DNA of 64,000 bases from Saprospiraceae bacterium (GCA_016715405.1 JADKAE010000001.1:232089-296088), one strand, 5' to 3'; counted from the stretch's first letter, positions 28,714 to 38,037 are shown. Program-made: numbers and translations. Notes: generated by a model not told the origin, from the letters alone.

Positions 28714-30036
28714 CTAGTTTTCAGGCCAGTATTTGTCTACAAATTCTTGTTTAATACCCACTTCCGATTTTGAGAAGTGCCTGCCAAACAACTCCCAGGT
28801 AGTAGTGAGCATTTCTTCGGTATCGATGTTGACATCAATAGCGAGTATTTTGTCGGCGTATTCGCGTGCGAAATGCAGCGTGCGCTCGTCGTAGTCGGTT
28901 AGGTCGAAGCCGTTTTCCAGTTTGGTACGCGCATTGGCCGCGTCGGCGTCCAGGCGAATGGCGGCGTTCATCACCTGCGGGTGGTCGGTGCGCGTTTTTT
29001 TGCCGATAACCAGCTGGCGCAGACGCGAAAGGCTGCGGAACGGGTCGACGATTACTTTGCCGATTTCGGTGTCGCGCCGCAGGAAGAGCTGCCCTTCGGT
29101 GATATACCCCGTGTTGTCGGGGATGGCGTGGGTAATGTCGCCGCCCGACAAGGTCGTTACCGCGATAATGGTGATCGAGCCGCCGCTTTCGAATTGCACG
29201 GCTTTTTCGTATAGCTTAGCCAGGTCGCTGTAAAGCGAGCCGGGCATAGAGTCTTTGGAAGGGATCTGGTCCATGCGGTTCGACACAATACTGAGCGCGT
29301 CGGCGTAAAGCGTCATGTCGGTGAGCAGTACCAGTACTTTTTGGTTTTGGTCGATGGCGTAATACTCCGCTGCCGTCAGCGCCATATCGGGCACCAGCAG
29401 GCGTTCTACCGGCGGGTCTTCGGTGGTATTGATAAAGCCGACGATGCGGTGCATGGCGCCAGCGCTTTCGAATACCTGCTTAAAAAACAGGTAGTCGTCA
29501 TTGGTAAGGCCGATACCGCCGAGGATAATCTTGTCGGCTTTGGCGCGCATCGCCACGATGGCCATCACCTGGTTGTACGGCTGGTCGGGGTCGGCAAAGA
29601 AGGGAATCTTCTGTCCCGTCACCAGGGTATTATTGAGGTCGATGCCGGCCATACCGGTGGCAATGAGTTCGGAAGGCTGCCGGCGGCGCACGGGGTTGAC
29701 CGAGGGGCCTCCGATTTCGCGTTCTTCGCCGTCAATTTCGGGACCGCCGTCGATAGGTTTGCCGTAGGCGTTAAAAAAGCGCCCGCCGAGCTCGTCGCTC
29801 ACCCGAAGGGTAGGCGGTTTGCCGTAAAAGATCACTTCGGCGTCGGTAGGGATACCGTCGGTGCCGGCAAAAACCTGGAGGGTAACCTCGTCGCCGATGA
29901 TCTTCACCACCTGGGCGAGGCGACCGTTTACCAGCGCCAGTTCTTCGTAGCTCACGCCTGCAGCGCGCAGCGTACAGGTCGCTTTGGTGAGCTGGTCGAT
30001 TTTTGTATAAATTCGCTGAAATGCTTGCGTCTCCAT
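28714..30036 (-). CDS. ntpB: V-type ATPase subunit B
   Basis: 440 residues with the non-catalytic beta-type core: NPVRRRQPSELIATGMAGID, GQKIPFFADPDQPYNQV and a Walker B-like VLVLLTDMTLYADAL. No intact P-loop is present, as expected for B. The final SKSEVGIKQEFVDKYWP matches the family end. Overlaps the subunit A stop by one base, indicating coupled translation. Confidence 0.93.
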   Translation of the reverse strand: METQAFQRIYTKIDQLTKATCTLRAAGVSYEELALVNGRLAQVVKIIGDEVTLQVFAGTDGIPTDAEVIFYGKPPTLRVSDELGGRFFNAYGKPIDGGPEIDGEEREIGGPSVNPVRRRQPSELIATGMAGIDLNNTLVTGQKIPFFADPDQPYNQVMAIVAMRAKADKIILGGIGLTNDDYLFFKQVFESAGAMHRIVGFINTTEDPPVERLLVPDMALTAAEYYAIDQNQKVLVLLTDMTLYADALSIVSNRMDQIPSKDSMPGSLYSDLAKLYEKAVQFESGGSITIIAVTTLSGGDITHAIPDNTGYITEGQLFLRRDTEIGKVIVDPFRSLSRLRQLVIGKKTRTDHPQVMNAAIRLDADAANARTKLENGFDLTDYDERTLHFAREYADKILAIDVNIDTEEMLTTTWELFGRHFSKSEVGIKQEFVDKYWPEN

Positions 30037-31808
30037 CAGGCCGTTTTTCTTTCTGCCAAAATATCCATCAATGCAGCTTCATTCTTGCGGAATTCAGCCG
30101 ATTCAAATTCCAGGTAGTTCATCTGGCGCAATTGGTTGATAATGCGCTTGAAATATGGGTTTACTTCTTCGTATCCTGCAAATTGCAAGGAGGAGTTACA
30201 CACCTCCATGACTTTTTCCAGCATATAGCGCTGTCTCACCATGGGCGTGCGGGCGTCTACGGGGTCGAAGGCGTCCTGTTGCAGGATGACGCCATCCACA
30301 ACCTCCGATTTCCAGTAGGTGAGGTGATAGTCAACCGACACGCCGTCGTCGCCGAGGATATTGATCTGTTCGGCGGCTTCTTTGCCCCGGATGAGGATGT
30401 TTTTCAACTGTGTCACCTGATCGACCCAGTTGGGCGCTATATTTTCGTTGAGGAAGTGTTGCAATTCGGGGTATTCCAGGTATTTCGAGTAACTGTCGAT
30501 AGGGTCGATGGCGGGATAGCGCTTGCTGTCGGCGCGTTGCTGCGACAAGGCGTAAAAACAGCGGGCCGCCTTGCGCGTCGACTCGGTGACGGGCTCTTTG
30601 AGGTTACCGCCCGCCGGCGAAACGGTGCCGATAAAGGTGATAGAGCCGGTTTTGCCGTTGTTGAGGTATACGATGCCTGCGCGGGCGTAGAAGTTAGAGA
30701 TGATCGCCGACAAGTCCATCGGAAAGGCGTCGGGGCCGGGCAATTCTTCGAGGCGGTTCGACATTTCGCGCAGGGCCTGCGCCCAGCGGGAGGTGGAGTC
30801 GGCCAGCATGAGTACTTTGAGGCCCATAGCCCGGTAGTATTCGGCGATGGTCATAGCCGTATAAACCGACGCTTCGCGGGCGGCCACGGGCATATTCGAG
30901 GTATTGGCGATGATCACGGTGCGCTCCATGAGCTTGCGGCCGGTCCAGGGATCGTCGAGTTCGGGGAATTCTACGAATAGGTCCACGACTTCGTTGGCGC
31001 GTTCGCCGCAGGCGGCCACGATCACTACGTCGGCTTCGGCCTGCTTCGACATAGCCTGCTGCAATACGGTTTTGCCGCTGCCGAAAGGCCCGGGGACAAA
31101 GCCTGTGCCGCCTTCTACTATGGGGTTAAGCGTATCGATGGTGCGCACGCCGGTTTCCAGGAGTTTAAACGGGCGCGGTTTTTCGCGGTAAGCCTTGATG
31201 GCTCTTTTGATCGGCCAGCGCTGCACCATGGTGATATTGTACTCGCGGCCGTTGGCATCGGTGAGTATGGCTATCGTATCATTGATGCCGTGGTCGTCGG
31301 CTTCGGCTATCCATTTTACGGTATACTTGCCCTCCATCGTAAAGGGCACCATGATGCGGTGGGGCACGGCGTTTTCGGGCACTTCGCCCAGCCAGTCGCC
31401 GGCGCTCACCTGTTCTCCGGGGGAGGCGATGGGTTTAAAATCCCAGGACTTTTCCGCGCTAAGCGAGGAGGTATAATCTCCCCTGCGAAGAAAAATCCCC
31501 GTCATGGTATTGAGGTTGTGCATAAGGCCGTCGTAATTGCACGACAGCACACCAGGGCCGAGGGTAGCCTCCAGCATGTGGCCGGTAAATTCGACAGGCA
31601 GTCCGACTCGCAATCCGCGGGTGCTCTCGAATACCTGCACATAAGCCCGGTCACCTTTTACCTTGATCACTTCGGCCATCAGGCGCACGTTTTCGTGCTG
31701 GATGTAGCACACTTCATTTTGCGCTACGGCGCCTTCATAGCGCACTATAACGAGGTTGGCAATAATGCCGGCTACTTGTCCGGTAGCAAAATTTGATGAC
31801 CTACTCAT
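30036..31808 (-). CDS. ntpA: V-type ATPase catalytic subunit A
   Basis: 590 residues. The P-loop GPFGSGKTVLQ lies at about 239-249, and the A-type extra domain (bulge) is present before it. EFPELDDPWTGRKLMERTVI and LMLADSTSRWAQALREMSNR carry the catalytic Glu region and Walker B. It hydrolyses (or makes) ATP in the A3B3 head. The start overlaps the DUF2764 stop by 4 nt. Confidence 0.95.
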   Translation of the reverse strand: MSRSSNFATGQVAGIIANLVIVRYEGAVAQNEVCYIQHENVRLMAEVIKVKGDRAYVQVFESTRGLRVGLPVEFTGHMLEATLGPGVLSCNYDGLMHNLNTMTGIFLRRGDYTSSLSAEKSWDFKPIASPGEQVSAGDWLGEVPENAVPHRIMVPFTMEGKYTVKWIAEADDHGINDTIAILTDANGREYNITMVQRWPIKRAIKAYREKPRPFKLLETGVRTIDTLNPIVEGGTGFVPGPFGSGKTVLQQAMSKQAEADVVIVAACGERANEVVDLFVEFPELDDPWTGRKLMERTVIIANTSNMPVAAREASVYTAMTIAEYYRAMGLKVLMLADSTSRWAQALREMSNRLEELPGPDAFPMDLSAIISNFYARAGIVYLNNGKTGSITFIGTVSPAGGNLKEPVTESTRKAARCFYALSQQRADSKRYPAIDPIDSYSKYLEYPELQHFLNENIAPNWVDQVTQLKNILIRGKEAAEQINILGDDGVSVDYHLTYWKSEVVDGVILQQDAFDPVDARTPMVRQRYMLEKVMEVCNSSLQFAGYEEVNPYFKRIINQLRQMNYLEFESAEFRKNEAALMDILAERKTA

Positions 31809-32641
31809 AGGGTAGCAAACTCGTTAGGAAATTCAAAACTGTGTTCCAATTCGTGTACCAGGCGCTCGAAACTTTCGCGGCCCTGTACATTATCCAGCGG
31901 ACTCCAGCGGGCAATGATCTGCAGTTTGAGCAGGTAACCCAGCAGGACCTCCACCGTGAAATAATTGAACGTATTCAACTCGTCGATATACTGCCAGCGA
32001 AGGCGGTCTATGCCCATCTCGCGGTCCAGTGCGTTGTTCTCGTCTTCCAGTTGTAGTAATCGTTCGATAATAGGGTATTCCCCGGCCATGCCAAAATCGC
32101 GGGCGTGGCTGCTGCGCAGGTGATCGACGAGCGGATAATCGCCGATGAGCTGGCCTTCCAGCGAATAGCCGAAGCGCCTGGCACTGAGGGCCGCCAGTAT
32201 GTTGCGAAGGTCGCGTTCAAACGAGACCCAATCGTGCAAAAATCCTTCGCTATGGCTCAAGAGGTGATCGTAGTAGCGCTGAGTAAGTTGGTTTTCCCAA
32301 CTCATGCCGGCCACGAGGGGGGTGTCCTGCTGGTAAGCCGTAATAAACTCGCGCATATAGGCGGGCAGGTGCTCCGGCTCGCGCAGGTCGGCTTCCATGA
32401 ATTCGAGGGGGAAGACCCCGCGCTCGTCCCAATCTTCGCTTTTTTTGGCGAGCAGGGCGAGCAGGTTGCGGTTGTCGATAGGGAGGAAGAGCAAATCGAT
32501 CTGCCGGAAGTCGTCGGGGTGCAAGTTAGCCTGAAGATCCTCGCGGAAGACCTCTGCCGGAAACGGCGGTTTGGCCTGTTCGAGTACCAACTCGGGAAGT
32601 CCTGCAACGAGATAATAATATGCTCTTTTTTCCAACATCAT
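31805..32641 (-). CDS. DUF2764 protein of the V-type ATPase operon (possible subunit C equivalent)
   Basis: 278 residues, mostly helical, beginning KRAYYYLVAGLPELVLE and with RLRWQYIDELNTFNYFTVEV near the end. This family is found between E and A in Bacteroidota and spirochaete V-type operons that lack a standard subunit C. The position and helical make-up suggest it takes the place of the C (d-type) connector between stalk and rotor ring; that role is an inference. Confidence 0.85.
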   Translation of the reverse strand: MMLEKRAYYYLVAGLPELVLEQAKPPFPAEVFREDLQANLHPDDFRQIDLLFLPIDNRNLLALLAKKSEDWDERGVFPLEFMEADLREPEHLPAYMREFITAYQQDTPLVAGMSWENQLTQRYYDHLLSHSEGFLHDWVSFERDLRNILAALSARRFGYSLEGQLIGDYPLVDHLRSSHARDFGMAGEYPIIERLLQLEDENNALDREMGIDRLRWQYIDELNTFNYFTVEVLLGYLLKLQIIARWSPLDNVQGRESFERLVHELEHSFEFPNEFATL

Positions 32642-32665
32642 CAGGTAGCGTGCCTTTTATTTCAA

Positions 32666-33143
32666 TTAACTGCCGTAAAGCATCTTAGCCGTATGCGGCC
32701 GCAGGTAAGCGCGGAAAAAGCGCTCAAAATCCTCGGCGGTAAAAGACACCACGTAGCTGCCGTCGGAGGGGCCGATGCGGAAGCCGTCGATGAGGCGGTT
32801 GTCAAACCGGATTTGCAGGCCTTTGTGCAGCAGTTGGCGCGTATGCGAGGTAAAATAGGCATCCACCTTCTCGCGGTCGCTTTCGGGCAGCAGCAGCGTC
32901 AGGTCTACCGCGCCGCTTTCGGGGTGCCATTGCTTCACCATCGTTTCGATGATTTGCTGCAGGAAGGTTTTATCGGCAAAAACTTCGGCCAAAGGCTCGG
33001 ATAAAACGCGGGAGGAGATCAGTTGGGCGATTTCCTGTTTGAGGCCGCTCACCGATTGGCGGGCCGACAGTTGCAACTCGGAGGTCACATTGCGGCGCGT
33101 TTCTTCGGCTTCTTCGGCCTTTTTGTTAGCGTGCCATTATCAT
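32666..33143 (-). CDS. ntpE: V-type ATPase subunit E, shortened N-terminus and frame uncertain
   Basis: The C-terminal domain is clear (VSFTAEDFERFFRAYLRPHTAKMLYG). The frame is open from about 33130 and includes ANKKAEEAEETRRN, part of the usual N-terminal helix. The only nearby ATGs (33143, 33137) are in another frame, and one added base near 33128 would join them as MARANKKAEEAEE. Even then the protein has only about 157 residues against about 200 usually, so part of the peripheral-stalk helix may be missing. A GTG at 33088 is the in-frame fallback. Confidence 0.75.
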
Positions 33144-33156
33144 ACCTAATGGCCTG

Positions 33157-33188
33157 CGAAGATACAGGAATTTTTGATCTAAGATCAA
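33157..33188 (-). promoter_or_regulatory. Promoter of the V-type ATPase operon, TTG-N21-TATCTTCG
   Basis: On the minus strand a TTG (33188-33186) is followed after 21 nt by TATCTTCG (33164-33157), close to the TTG/TAnnTTTG consensus. The -7 box is only 13-19 nt from the first ATGs, giving a very short leader. Confidence 0.5.
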
Positions 33189-33341
33189 GCCAAATCGGAT
33201 TGATTTTATCCGCGATGGCGGATGATTTTTGGCATTGGAGTAGCTTCGATCCCAGGTAATCAGGGTATGACTTGATTATCTCCGTCTTATACCTTATATT
33301 GCCATATGGCTCTTTAATATCTTCTTTTACCGGATCAAGCT

Positions 33342-34334
33342 ATGAAAACCACATTGAACTGGATATTGCTAATTGCATTTGCCTTAACAAGTAACGTTTC
33401 CTGCCAGTGGGAATCCGAGGAAGATTTTGTCGACCCATGCAATTCAACAATCACCTGGACGCCGGCGCCGCCGGATACGTGTTTCGTATTACCTATAAAC
33501 GGCTTGGGTTATATTAATGCCACCAGGCACTGGCCGTTGGTGTTAGCTCAACATTATTGTCCTTTTGACCCTAACAGGTTTGTATATTTGAATGTATATT
33601 CCATGACAGGAGATGTGTATATGAATACTGCTAATCTTTGTACCGGGGAAATTCAATTGATTACTAGCGAAAGAACTATCGACTATCCTCAATGGGGCGC
33701 TACTGATTGGATTTTGTTCAAAAAGGGCAATTTCTCCTTATTCAAAGTTAAAAGTAATGGCGATAGCCTAATGGCACTAAACGCTTTAACTGGACTGCGG
33801 AGTTATTTTTGGATGAATAATGGACAAACAATTCAGGCCAACTGGGAGTATACTTTTACTGAACACCTCAATTTGATTTTTAATGCAGCTGGTGAGATAA
33901 TAGATACCATTCCCATCTCAATACGTTTAGGAGATTATAAAAACCAGCTTATAGCTGCAACTGGTTATTACCAAAACGACTATTACATTGGCATTGTAAA
34001 TCCTGACAATTGGCAGTTTACTCCTCTCGTTCAATTGGATGAAAACAATCCTCCATCTTCTGTAAATTGGCTGGATGATAAAAACATAATCTGGAGCAAT
34101 TATGATGGAATCCATGCTATTAACATCATTACGAATCAGATTAGCACACTTAGGGCAACTCCTTGTGATAATATGCGTTACACTTATGTTTCAGCTGCTA
34201 AGGAAGATAGTGGTATGTTACTAACAACCAGAATTGAATACATTTATGTAAAGCCAGATTCGTTAGTTGAGTATGCACGTATTTCCCTACTTGACTCCTA
34301 TACCGGCCAAGAGTGGATATTGGGCTTGGAGTAG
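33342..34334 (+). CDS. Lipoprotein with beta-propeller-like repeats, function unknown
   Basis: The 330-residue protein begins with a lipoprotein signal (LTSNVSC). The body has repeated units ending in W- or Y-containing strands (YPQWGATDWILFKKGNFSLF, SVNWLDDKNIIWSNYDGIHA), like a TolB/WD-type propeller. The sequence is A/T-rich compared with the ATPase operon. Its last codons (LVEY ... TGQEWILGLE) lie inside a 493-bp repeat whose other copy is at 42706, where a remnant of the same gene end is found. It is convergent with the RHS/barrel chimera. Confidence 0.6.
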   Translation: MKTTLNWILLIAFALTSNVSCQWESEEDFVDPCNSTITWTPAPPDTCFVLPINGLGYINATRHWPLVLAQHYCPFDPNRFVYLNVYSMTGDVYMNTANLCTGEIQLITSERTIDYPQWGATDWILFKKGNFSLFKVKSNGDSLMALNALTGLRSYFWMNNGQTIQANWEYTFTEHLNLIFNAAGEIIDTIPISIRLGDYKNQLIAATGYYQNDYYIGIVNPDNWQFTPLVQLDENNPPSSVNWLDDKNIIWSNYDGIHAINIITNQISTLRATPCDNMRYTYVSAAKEDSGMLLTTRIEYIYVKPDSLVEYARISLLDSYTGQEWILGLE

Positions 34335-34758
34335 GGGCAAATCCCCAACTCTTCATCAAAAAAGCTCCTCACCGCCGTTTTCCCTTCTGCGCCGATCGTG
34401 ACATTAAAGCCGAATTGCAGGTTGATCTGGTGCTGGCTGCGTTTGTTTTCGCCGCTTTTGTTGCGGGCCACGAGGTCCATCACGTCGTAAAAGCCTTGTC
34501 CGGTGATAAAGGCCCGGGTGTGTTTCACTACGCGTTTGCTGAGGCGCGCGCCGGCGATGGGGCCGAAGTGGAAAGCGCGGCCGCCCACGTCTTCGGGTAA
34601 TAAAACCCGGCTGGATTCTGCCAGGTCTTGGAGCATGATGAGCTGGGAGGCGGAAAAATCGTTTTCGTAAGCTACGCGTTTGAGCTCATCGTTGAGGTGG
34701 GCAAAAAAGCCCGACTCGCTTTCCGAGCGGCTGAAACTCCAGTCGAAGCCGATGCGGG
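34266..34758. repeat. 493-bp direct repeat, left copy
   Basis: More than 90 percent identical by eye to 42706-43199, and in the same orientation. It holds the 3' end of the + strand lipoprotein gene and the 3' part of a minus-strand beta-barrel gene. The homology stops abruptly at 34758, where RHS core sequence begins. Confidence 0.85.
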
Positions 34759-34907
34759 TGTTGCCCGCAGGGTTGGGATGGTCTTTGAGCCAATACTCGG
34801 CCCTAAAGCGTGTGAGCGTAACGCCGTACTCGTCGTACACAGCTGTCAGGCGGCCTTCCTGGCCGTACACGGCTTCTACTTTGCCGTCTTTGTATTCAAT
34901 GCCCTGG

Positions 34908-34939
34908 CAGTAGAGCCGCAAAATTTTGCGGCTCTACTG
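34908..34939. repeat. 32-bp perfect palindrome
   Basis: CAGTAGAGCCGCAAAA followed by its exact reverse complement. It interrupts RHS core sequence that is continuous in the other two RHS copies, so it is an insertion. It resembles the abundant GTAGAGACGCAAAATTTTGCG-type palindromes of Bacteroidota and cyanobacteria. Confidence 0.75.
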
Positions 34940-35074
34940 TTTGTTTTCTCCACTTTCGTCCCGCCGCGTCGTAGGTGAGGCTCATCGTGCCGCCTCCGGC
35001 GCCGGTTTTGACGATCTGACTGGGTACCCCGACATTCGGCTGTTTTTTCAGGCAAAATCAGCCTGCTGTTTGGA

Positions 35075-35116
35075 TTGATCTTCACGCCGTGCTCGTTTCA
35101 ATAGCGTGAAGATCAA
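35075..35116. repeat. 13-bp inverted repeat hairpin inserted in RHS fragment
   Basis: TTGATCTTCACGC and its exact reverse complement flank a 16-nt loop. The sequence is absent from the intact RHS copy at 37.1 kb, where the core is uninterrupted. Confidence 0.65.
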
Positions 35117-35271
35117 ATTTAAGAAAATTATAGGTGACCGTAATGTCCTTATGCGGATCGAATGTCATATTGCCGTTGTCGTCGTAATCAGTGCCTATGT
35201 AACTAATCGCTATTTATTTTATTTATTCAAATTTAATTTATTGATTATCAAATTATTATGACGATTAGACT

Positions 35272-35925
35272 CTATTTTTTATGCTTGTATAATTTGTTAA
35301 AAATTATAGATGAATTAATCGTCATGGGATTTAAAGAATCCTTTTTATAGAGGAAAGGTATTCTGAAAAAAGGTTTTCCTACACAATCCTCACTCAACAC
35401 TAATTCTATTTTTCTTAAGCGTCTTCCTTTTATTGTATATTCTATTGGATTTGCTACTATCGCTGGTGAATGATCAATTGACAAAGCACAATAATCCGGT
35501 AGCAATATGGTGATTTTACCATCAGAATTAGTTTCAAATACATAAGAATCTACCTGTGTTATTACTTTGACAGTTGCAAATGATAGTGGATAATTCTTTA
35601 CTCTTATTTCGATTTGAGTTGAATCTTGTACCTTGTTAGAATTTTCTATTTCTATAACAGTAAGACAATCTTCAACCGATTTTTCACTTTGTAATACGAG
35701 GATTGAATCTTGTATTTTCCAGCTTCCTTTTGCAACAAATCGACCTAAATCCCATATCCGACTATAATGAAAACGATGATTTTTTTTTAGTATTAATGTT
35801 TCGCTGAGCATTATATCAATTGATTTTGTATTATTGGGCATATATTTTCCTGCAATATTGTGCATTTTGCAAGAAAATGTCGTCAATAATATAACCATGC
35901 AAACTATATAGCATTCTTTTGTCAT
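35272..35925 (-). CDS. Lipoprotein downstream of RHS cassette B, candidate immunity protein
   Basis: No family recognised. From the ATG at 35925 there are 217 residues with a lipoprotein signal (LLTTFSC). The early part, HNIAGKYMPNNTK ... FHYSRIWDLGRFVAKGSW, resembles a lipocalin-like sheet domain of the kind found in small Bacteroidota lipoproteins; a Lys-rich C-terminus follows. It begins 4 nt after the stop of the RHS metallopeptidase gene, as an immunity gene would. The DNA is strongly A/T-rich compared with the RHS core. Immunity function is an inference from position. Confidence 0.6.
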   Translation of the reverse strand: MTKECYIVCMVILLTTFSCKMHNIAGKYMPNNTKSIDIMLSETLILKKNHRFHYSRIWDLGRFVAKGSWKIQDSILVLQSEKSVEDCLTVIEIENSNKVQDSTQIEIRVKNYPLSFATVKVITQVDSYVFETNSDGKITILLPDYCALSIDHSPAIVANPIEYTIKGRRLRKIELVLSEDCVGKPFFRIPFLYKKDSLNPMTINSSIIFNKLYKHKK

Positions 35926-35929
35926 AAAC

Positions 35930-37396
35930 TCAATGCTTTTTTTGTTTTTTATTGCCAGCCTTGTAATTAAATATAGACTTATATTTTCTTCCCTGTCTCG
36001 CAGCAATATTTTCAAATATTTTTGTTTTTTCTGGAGAAGTAACTACCCCCATCTCTTTTCTATTTGAGTATAATTCACTAGCCATTTTCTTTGTATCGAG
36101 GGGTTTTTCATTTTCAATGTCACTTATTATTGATTGTGTTTTGAAGGCATTTTCTTCGTCAGTCCTATCATACGAGAATCCTCCAATTCCATATCTGTCC
36201 TTTTTGATATTTGTTTCAAAATCTATTTCACCATCTAAAAATTGTCTTGCATGCTCAATTTCATGGATACCTCTAGCTTCTTCACTTGATTTGAATTCAT
36301 CGCCGCCTACGGCATTATATACATCAATAACAACTCTGTTTTCTTCAAAGTCAAAGTATGTTTCCCCCCCCACACCATCAGTCGATCTTGTATTTGTTCT
36401 TAGAATGTAAAACTCTACTTCTGATTTTTCGAGTCTATCTATTACACTGAGAAATTTTCTTGCGTCATCGGAATCTACTTTACCCAACCTGTCCTTTATC
36501 TGTGATAAAAAATCAAGATCACCTGTAAAATACAGGCCGTCAATATCTATATACCGAATTGGATTATTTCCCGAATAATGATAAACACTAAATTCATAAT
36601 ATTTTTCACAATAAATATCAATCGCATTCCACCGCCCAATACTCGCATCATACCACCGCGCCCCGTAATCATTCCAATCCAGCTCCAACTCCTCATTCAG
36701 TTCCTTGCCATTATACTGATACCCATTCCTCGGGCCTATTGTGCCATACCAGGGCCCTTCATGGTTCATCCCGAAAGGATAATAGTGGTTTTCTTGAACG
36801 ATCTCCGCCTCATTCTCCGGCGTCGAAGGGTCATCCCATACCTCGATGGTTCCGTTGTGGTTGTCATCGGCGAAGGCGAGGCGGGTATTGCCTAAGTGGT
36901 CTTTCAGCCAATATTCGGCCCGGAAGCGCGTGAGCGTCACGCCGTACTGGTCGTAGACTGCTGTCAGGCGGCCTTCCTGGCCGTACACGGCTTCTACTTT
37001 GCCGTCTTTGTATTCTATGCCTTGGCAGTAGTCTTTGGTCACGCCCGTTACTTGTTTTCGCCATTTGCGGCCCGCTGCGTCGTAGGTGAGGCTCATGGTG
37101 CCGCCTCCGGTGCCGGTTTTGACGATCTGACTGGGTAAGTTAAGAAAATTGTAGGTAATAGTGATGTCTTTATGTGGATCGAAGGTCATATTGCCGTTGT
37201 CGTCGTACAGATAAGCGCCCGCGCCGGGTTTGGGTTTGAATCCTTTGTCGCGGCCAGGCAGGGGGGCGTTGTCTTGTACGCCTACCAGGTGGGTGCGCTG
37301 GGGGTTGTAGCTGTAGGTCAGGTCGTCTATCATACCCCACTCGCAGGTAGGCCCGCCGATGAAACCGTTGCGGCTCAGGCGCTCCAGGTTGCCGAT
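35930..37396 (-). CDS. RHS C-terminal cassette B with HExxH metallopeptidase tip
   Basis: The frame is open from directly after the stop codon of the preceding lipoprotein gene (TAG at 37399-37397) and reads RHS core at once (IGNLERLSRNGFIGGPTCEW). The first ATG is at 37333. The core ends with YYPFGMNHEGPWYG and GYQYNGKELNEELELDWNDY, then GARWYDASIGRWNAID and NPIRYIDIDGL. The tip of about 200 residues follows, with EEARGIHEIEHARQF (HExxH zinc site) and an acidic DRTDEENAF downstream. No signal peptide or N-terminal YD array is present, so it is an orphan cassette. The G/C content drops sharply at the core/tip border. Confidence 0.8.
   Translation of the reverse strand: MGNLERLSRNGFIGGPTCEWGMIDDLTYSYNPQRTHLVGVQDNAPLPGRDKGFKPKPGAGAYLYDDNGNMTFDPHKDITITYNFLNLPSQIVKTGTGGGTMSLTYDAAGRKWRKQVTGVTKDYCQGIEYKDGKVEAVYGQEGRLTAVYDQYGVTLTRFRAEYWLKDHLGNTRLAFADDNHNGTIEVWDDPSTPENEAEIVQENHYYPFGMNHEGPWYGTIGPRNGYQYNGKELNEELELDWNDYGARWYDASIGRWNAIDIYCEKYYEFSVYHYSGNNPIRYIDIDGLYFTGDLDFLSQIKDRLGKVDSDDARKFLSVIDRLEKSEVEFYILRTNTRSTDGVGGETYFDFEENRVVIDVYNAVGGDEFKSSEEARGIHEIEHARQFLDGEIDFETNIKKDRYGIGGFSYDRTDEENAFKTQSIISDIENEKPLDTKKMASELYSNRKEMGVVTSPEKTKIFENIAARQGRKYKSIFNYKAGNKKQKKH
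36658..37062 (-). repeat. RHS core repeat, cassette B copy
   Basis: About 95 percent identical by eye to 38841-39245 in the same orientation. It covers the conserved KDYCQGIEYKDGK to ELDWNDYGARW part of the RHS core and is the likely site for tip exchange. Confidence 0.75.
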
Positions 37397-38037
37397 CTAA
37401 ACTTCTAGCCCTGAATAATACAATATGATCTTTCCATTCGTATTATACATCTTTCTGCATTGGTCATAGCTATTCTGTATCAGTAGAAACTCATTAAACG
37501 TGTCGTATATTGGCCGGATCGTGACAAGTCCGTAATTATTGTGAATTTGGTAATCATTGAGTGCTTTGCGGCTATGGTACATAGGTTTTCTGAATCAGCT
37601 GCTCGTTCCAGACTGAAAGTAGTTTTGATCGAAATATTATCATTATTCAACTCATTAATAATAGCTTCAGCTTCATTGTTTTTTTTTCGGGATTCAATCG
37701 TAATTATCGCCTTTGAAGTTCTTGAGTTATAATACTCGGTTATCCTGATTTTTTGAAATTCCATATCACTCATTATTCTATCAATCGCAAATTCAATATC
37801 AGCCCTAAAACGTAGTCTGTAAAAAATATAATCTATTGTATTCTTAAAAACAATATTATCATATTTAAATTTTACATCAAACGTATCAGTCAATAGTTGA
37901 TATGAACGACATTTTTGTTTTATGAATAGCTGAGTGGAATCATACCATTCTTTCGAAGTATTTGATCCAATTTGAACCTTGTCTCCACATGATTGAGAAA
38001 GGCCGAATATTATTGCAAAAATCAATACTGTTCTCAT
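37397..38037 (-). CDS. Lipoprotein downstream of RHS cassette A, candidate immunity protein, one frameshift
   Basis: Unrecognised family. The ATG at 38037 overlaps the RHS A stop (ATGA), so the two are translationally coupled. A lipoprotein signal (FGLSQSC) starts a protein of about 213 residues once a shift near 37577 is bridged; the second frame reads YHSRKALNDYQIHNNYGLVT and ends ILYYSGLEV. As written, the first frame stops at 37480. It is A/T-rich, like its toxin partner. It shares no visible similarity with the lipoprotein of cassette B, as expected for tip-specific immunity. Confidence 0.6.

Larger units (their letters stand above)
34298..35214 (-). pseudogene. Decayed RHS core fragment fused to the 3' part of a beta-barrel gene
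   Basis: The minus strand starts with RHS core (YDDNGNMTFDPHKDITVTYN), is interrupted by a hairpin insert (35075-35116), resumes with the core (SQIVKT-like, TMSLTYDAAG), is interrupted by a 32-bp palindrome, and resumes with YCQGIEYKDGKVEAVYGQEG to EYWLKDH. At the conserved GNTR it passes directly into the barrel sequence (RIGFDWSFSRSESESGF) copied at 43.2 kb. No toxin tip is present. Recombination at a shared GNTR-like point explains the joint. The open part is 34298-34921 only. Confidence 0.75.

Noticed and set aside
35075..35116. Hairpin as a transcription terminator of cassette B
   Set aside because: It lies inside a decayed RHS fragment more than 150 nt past the lipoprotein stop and has no T-run; insertion is the simpler reading.
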